8,087 bases of DNA, taken from NCBI GenBank assembly GCA_029068025.1, contig JAIEDJ010000339.1:1-8087 (forward strand), read 5' to 3'. The DNA is from Oscillospiraceae bacterium. Lineage in GTDB: Bacteria; Bacillota; Clostridia; Oscillospirales; Ruminococcaceae. Below the pieces are notes generated by a model. It was not told the DNA's origin. It worked only from the letters and a program-made list of their open reading frames with translations, and did not search any database. The translations under genes and the position numbers were made by a program. This document shows, piece by piece, positions 6,395 to 8,087 of the stretch. How positions within the stretch are numbered: position 1 is the first letter of the stretch; the number at the start of each line of letters is the position of its first letter.

Positions 6395-6829
6395 TCACCT
6401 CTCCTCAAAAACGATAGCCCTGTTGGGACAGCCCTGAACGCACGCGGGTTCGCCGTCGTGATTCTTCACGCACAGATCGCACTTCTGGATCCTGTGGTTA
6501 GCCTCGTCAAATACTATGCAGCCGAACGGACAGCTCAGTACACAGGTACCGCACCCGACGCAGCGGTTCTCATCGCACACAACAACGCCGTCCACAATGG
6601 AGATAGCCCCGGAAATACACGCCTTTACGCAGGCTTTTCCGTCGCAGTGCCGGCACTGAACAGCGAAGTTCACACCGCTGCCTTCCTCTACCTGGATACG
6701 CGGCACGGGAGTTTTCCCGCTTTTAAAAGCCTTGATCATATTCGGAGCACCGCTGTTGGCAGCCGCGCAGTAAAACTCGCACAAATGGCAGCCAAGACAC
6801 CAGTCCTCATTAACATAAACCTTCTTCAT
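6395..6829 (-). CDS. Four-cluster [4Fe-4S] ferredoxin-type electron-transfer subunit
   Basis: The 144-residue protein has 18 Cys, 16 of them placed for four [4Fe-4S] clusters as in HycB/DmsB-type polyferredoxins. The groups are C11-C14-C17-C21, C59-C62-C67-C71, C90-C93-C96-C100 and C117-C120-C130-C134; C85 and C104 are extra. The middle pattern (CxxCx4Cx3C) and the last (CxxCx9Cx3C) are typical of that family, where clusters exchange ligands between halves. It has no signal peptide, so it is cytoplasmic. Lying directly before the FAD oxidoreductase and near the FMN domain, it most likely wires electrons from FAD to the FMN synthase site. The ATG has AAGGAG 6 nt upstream. The A/T-rich end of a repeat unit abuts that ribosome site. 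Confidence 0.93.
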   Translation of the reverse strand: MKKVYVNEDWCLGCHLCEFYCAAANSGAPNMIKAFKSGKTPVPRIQVEEGSGVNFAVQCRHCDGKACVKACISGAISIVDGVVVCDENRCVGCGTCVLSCPFGCIVFDEANHRIQKCDLCVKNHDGEPACVQGCPNRAIVFEER

Positions 6830-6840
6830 ATCTGCTCCTT

Positions 6841-6991
6841 ATTTTAAAAAATTTCAAAATTCGAACTTGGCGGCACACTCCGCGCTGCTTTTTGCGAAGC
6901 ATAATGCGTGCGCTCCGTTTAGCCGTCAAGTCCGAACCGGTCGAAATTTTTCTTGAGAAAAATTTCGACACTTTTTGAAATTCGCTGCACC
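6841..6991 (-). repeat. Intergenic repeat unit 2, abutting the ferredoxin ribosome site
   Basis: On the minus strand it opens with GGTGCAGCGAATTTCAAAAA and closes with TTTTGAAATTTTTTAAAAT, matching units 1 and 3. AATTTCAAAA (6850-6859) and TTTTTGAAATT (6972-6982) are inverted. Nested inside are a perfect 14-bp stem (6940-6953 with 6956-6969) and an imperfect pair, 6860-6873 with 6922-6936. Before its right-hand terminal repeat the minus strand reads GTGTGCCG, as in unit 1. Together with unit 1 it fills the 345-bp gap 6830-7174, in which I see no gene. Confidence 0.65.
6940..6969. repeat. Perfect 14-bp palindrome with a 2-nt loop
   Basis: GTCGAAATTTTTCT (6940-6953) and its exact reverse complement (6956-6969) are separated by TG. 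In RNA it would form a stem of about 13 bp closed by a 4-nt loop, on either strand. It lies in the leader between the FMN-domain gene and the ferredoxin gene. No T-run follows outside the stem on either strand, so it is not a normal terminator. RNA processing or stabilisation is possible. Confidence 0.8.
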
Positions 6992-7014
6992 ATTATAACG
7001 TTGATCTTGCCGAA

Positions 7015-7169
7015 TGATTTAAAGAATTTCAAAATACACGGCACACAAACGCACATTGCTTGCTCCGGAACTTCGTCCCTACGGGGTGCAGGGGGCGGAG
7101 CTCCCTGCCGGGGTGTGGAGCGGAGCCCCTCGTCTCTCCCCACTCTCCGAGGGGGAGTACAAGCTGCAC
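7015..7169 (-). repeat. Intergenic repeat unit 1, directly after the FMN-domain gene
   Basis: On the minus strand it begins near GTGCAG (7169-7164), five nt past the upstream stop codon, and closes with TTTTGAAATTCTTTAAATCA. The opening AATTTCAAAAAG seen in units 2 and 3 is not conserved here, so this end is less certain. The core is very GC-rich. Hairpins are visible at 7136-7141 with 7152-7157 (CTCCCC/GGGGAG) and 7088-7093 with 7103-7108 (GCAGGG/CCCTGC). A 23-bp spacer with the recurrent AACGTTGATCTTG motif separates it from unit 2. Confidence 0.5.
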
Positions 7170-7174
7170 GCAGA

Positions 7175-8087
7175 TTACTCTCCGGCGTGCTGTATCCCGA
7201 GAATATCCAGTTCCTTCTGAGTAAGTCCTACGCCCCTGAGCATAAGTCTGTTGCCGCGCAGCGCCTCGATGGAGTTGATACCCATGCCGCCCATCATTTC
7301 CTTGATCTCGTGATCCCATGCGGTAACGAGATTTACAAGCCGCTGATAACCGACCTCGGGATTGAGACGCTTTACAAGATCCGCGCGCTGAGTCGCTATA
7401 CCCCAGTTGCACTTGCCCGTGTTGCAGGAACGGCACAGATGACAGCCCAGCGCCAGCAGCGCCGAAGTCGCTATGTAAACCGCGTCCGCTCCGAGCGCTA
7501 TAGCCTTTACAACGTCCGCCGCCGAGCGAACCGAGCCGCCCACGACAACGGAAACGTCACTGCGGATTCCTTCGTCACGCAGCCGGGAATCGACCGCCGC
7601 GAGCGCCAGCTCTATCGGAATACCCACATTATCGCGGATACGCGTGGGAGCCGCGCCCGTACCTCCGCGGAAACCGTCTATCGCGATAATATCCGCGCCC
7701 GAACGCGCGATACCCGAAGCGATAGCCGCCACGTTATGCACCGCCGCGATCTTCACGATAACAGGCTTTTCCCAGTTAGTTGCTTCCTTGAGCGAGAATA
7801 CAAGCTGCCGCAGATCCTCGATAGAATAAATATCATGGTGCGGCGCTGGAGAGATAGCGTCCGTGCCCATCGGGATCATACGCGTTTTGGAGATCTCCTC
7901 GTTGATCTTCATTCCGGGCAGATGTCCGCCGATACCGGGCTTCGCGCCCTGTCCCATCTTGATCTCGATAGCCGCGCCCGCGTCAAGATAGCCCTTGAAC
8001 ACGCCGAAACGTCCCGACGCTACCTGACAGATCGTGTTCTTTCCGTACTTGTAAAAATCCTCGTGCAGACCGCCCTCGCCCGTGTTG
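7175..8087 (-). CDS. Glutamate synthase FMN/Fe-S synthase domain (split large-subunit part), 5' end beyond the window
   Basis: The visible 303 residues are the C-terminal part of the glutamate synthase central domain, which adds ammonia to 2-oxoglutarate and reduces the product with FMN. The frame stays open to the window edge and begins NTGEGGLHEDFYKYG, a family motif, so the true start lies outside; the GTG at 8002 is an internal Val codon. Conserved blocks in order are GQGAKPGIGGHLPG (45-58), DAISPAPHHDIYS (76-88), the loop GFRGGTGAAPTRI (138-150), and the FMN phosphate-binding region GGSVRSAADVVKAIALGADA (183-202). The Fe-S motif is CHLCRSCNTGKC (Cys 215, 218, 221, 226); it keeps the C-x5-C-x4-C of the [3Fe-4S] site plus one extra Cys. 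The C-terminus (GIQHAGE) comes right after the synthase domain, so the GXGXG domain is not fused. Unlike classical GltB, the domains are separate genes in one operon. Confidence 0.93.
   Translation of the reverse strand, partial: NTGEGGLHEDFYKYGKNTICQVASGRFGVFKGYLDAGAAIEIKMGQGAKPGIGGHLPGMKINEEISKTRMIPMGTDAISPAPHHDIYSIEDLRQLVFSLKEATNWEKPVIVKIAAVHNVAAIASGIARSGADIIAIDGFRGGTGAAPTRIRDNVGIPIELALAAVDSRLRDEGIRSDVSVVVGGSVRSAADVVKAIALGADAVYIATSALLALGCHLCRSCNTGKCNWGIATQRADLVKRLNPEVGYQRLVNLVTAWDHEIKEMMGGMGINSIEALRGNRLMLRGVGLTQKELDILGIQHAGE

Noticed and set aside
6992..6997. TATAAT on the minus strand between repeat units 1 and 2 as an internal promoter for the ferredoxin gene
   Set aside because: No acceptable -35 lies 16-18 bp upstream (the sequence there is AAATCA), and the hexamer is part of a repeat flank. 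It remains possible but is not supported enough to list.
6919..7143. Minus-strand open frame of 74 codons in the gap between the FMN-domain and ferredoxin genes
   Set aside because: It runs across two repeat units and their hairpins, has no ribosome site, and its protein is low-complexity (Pro/Arg then Lys/Phe) with no motif.
7029..7436. Minus-strand open frame of 135 codons overlapping the FMN-domain gene
   Set aside because: It is a frame shift of the real synthase gene continuing into a repeat unit, with no family resemblance.

Overview
The window looks like a chromosomal segment of an anaerobic Clostridia bacterium, most likely an Oscillospiraceae/Ruminococcus-type gut or rumen organism. 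That placement is inference. It rests on the archaeal-style split glutamate synthase genes followed by an ANTAR regulator, clear Shine-Dalgarno sites, an AI-2E-family permease with a long charged insert, and an AGCS symporter. No rRNA or tRNA gene is present to confirm it. All seven supported genes lie on the minus strand, so the window reads functionally from right to left.

Right part (8087 to 3841): a nitrogen-assimilation operon. In transcription order it holds the FMN/iron-sulfur synthase domain of glutamate synthase (5' end beyond the window), a polyferredoxin with sixteen Cys placed for four [4Fe-4S] clusters, an FAD/NAD(P)H oxidoreductase, the GXGXG beta-helix domain of glutamate synthase as a separate protein, and a small ANTAR RNA-binding regulator with a degenerate receiver domain. 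The glutaminase (class II amidotransferase) domain is absent here and is expected just upstream, beyond position 8087. Together these would form an electron path NAD(P)H -> FAD -> Fe-S clusters -> FMN, making glutamate from glutamine-derived ammonia and 2-oxoglutarate. The ferredoxin, oxidoreductase and GXGXG genes are tightly packed (7-nt gap, then 4-nt overlap). The FMN gene is set apart from them by 345 bp made almost wholly of two tandem repeat units.

Middle (3840 to 3436): a 405-bp intergenic region with two GC-rich hairpins, a third copy of the same repeat unit, and a good sigma-A-type promoter driving the next gene.

Left part (3435 to 262): an AI-2E-family membrane permease, then an AGCS sodium/amino-acid symporter with an unusual soluble insert of about 85 residues. 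Between them lies a compact 36-nt palindrome. It is an intrinsic terminator for the permease gene, carries a perfect TATAAT in its loop, contains the symporter's Shine-Dalgarno in its 3' arm, and its T-run enters the symporter's TTG start codon. Positions 1-261 hold no gene: a bidirectional terminator and a tandem hairpin repeat whose two copies show a compensatory base-pair change.

I see no CRISPR array, insertion sequence with a transposase, tRNA or rRNA. The most unusual material is regulatory and repetitive: the promoter-in-terminator palindrome, the repeat units inside the operon, and the phosphorylation-deficient ANTAR protein linked to glutamate synthase.
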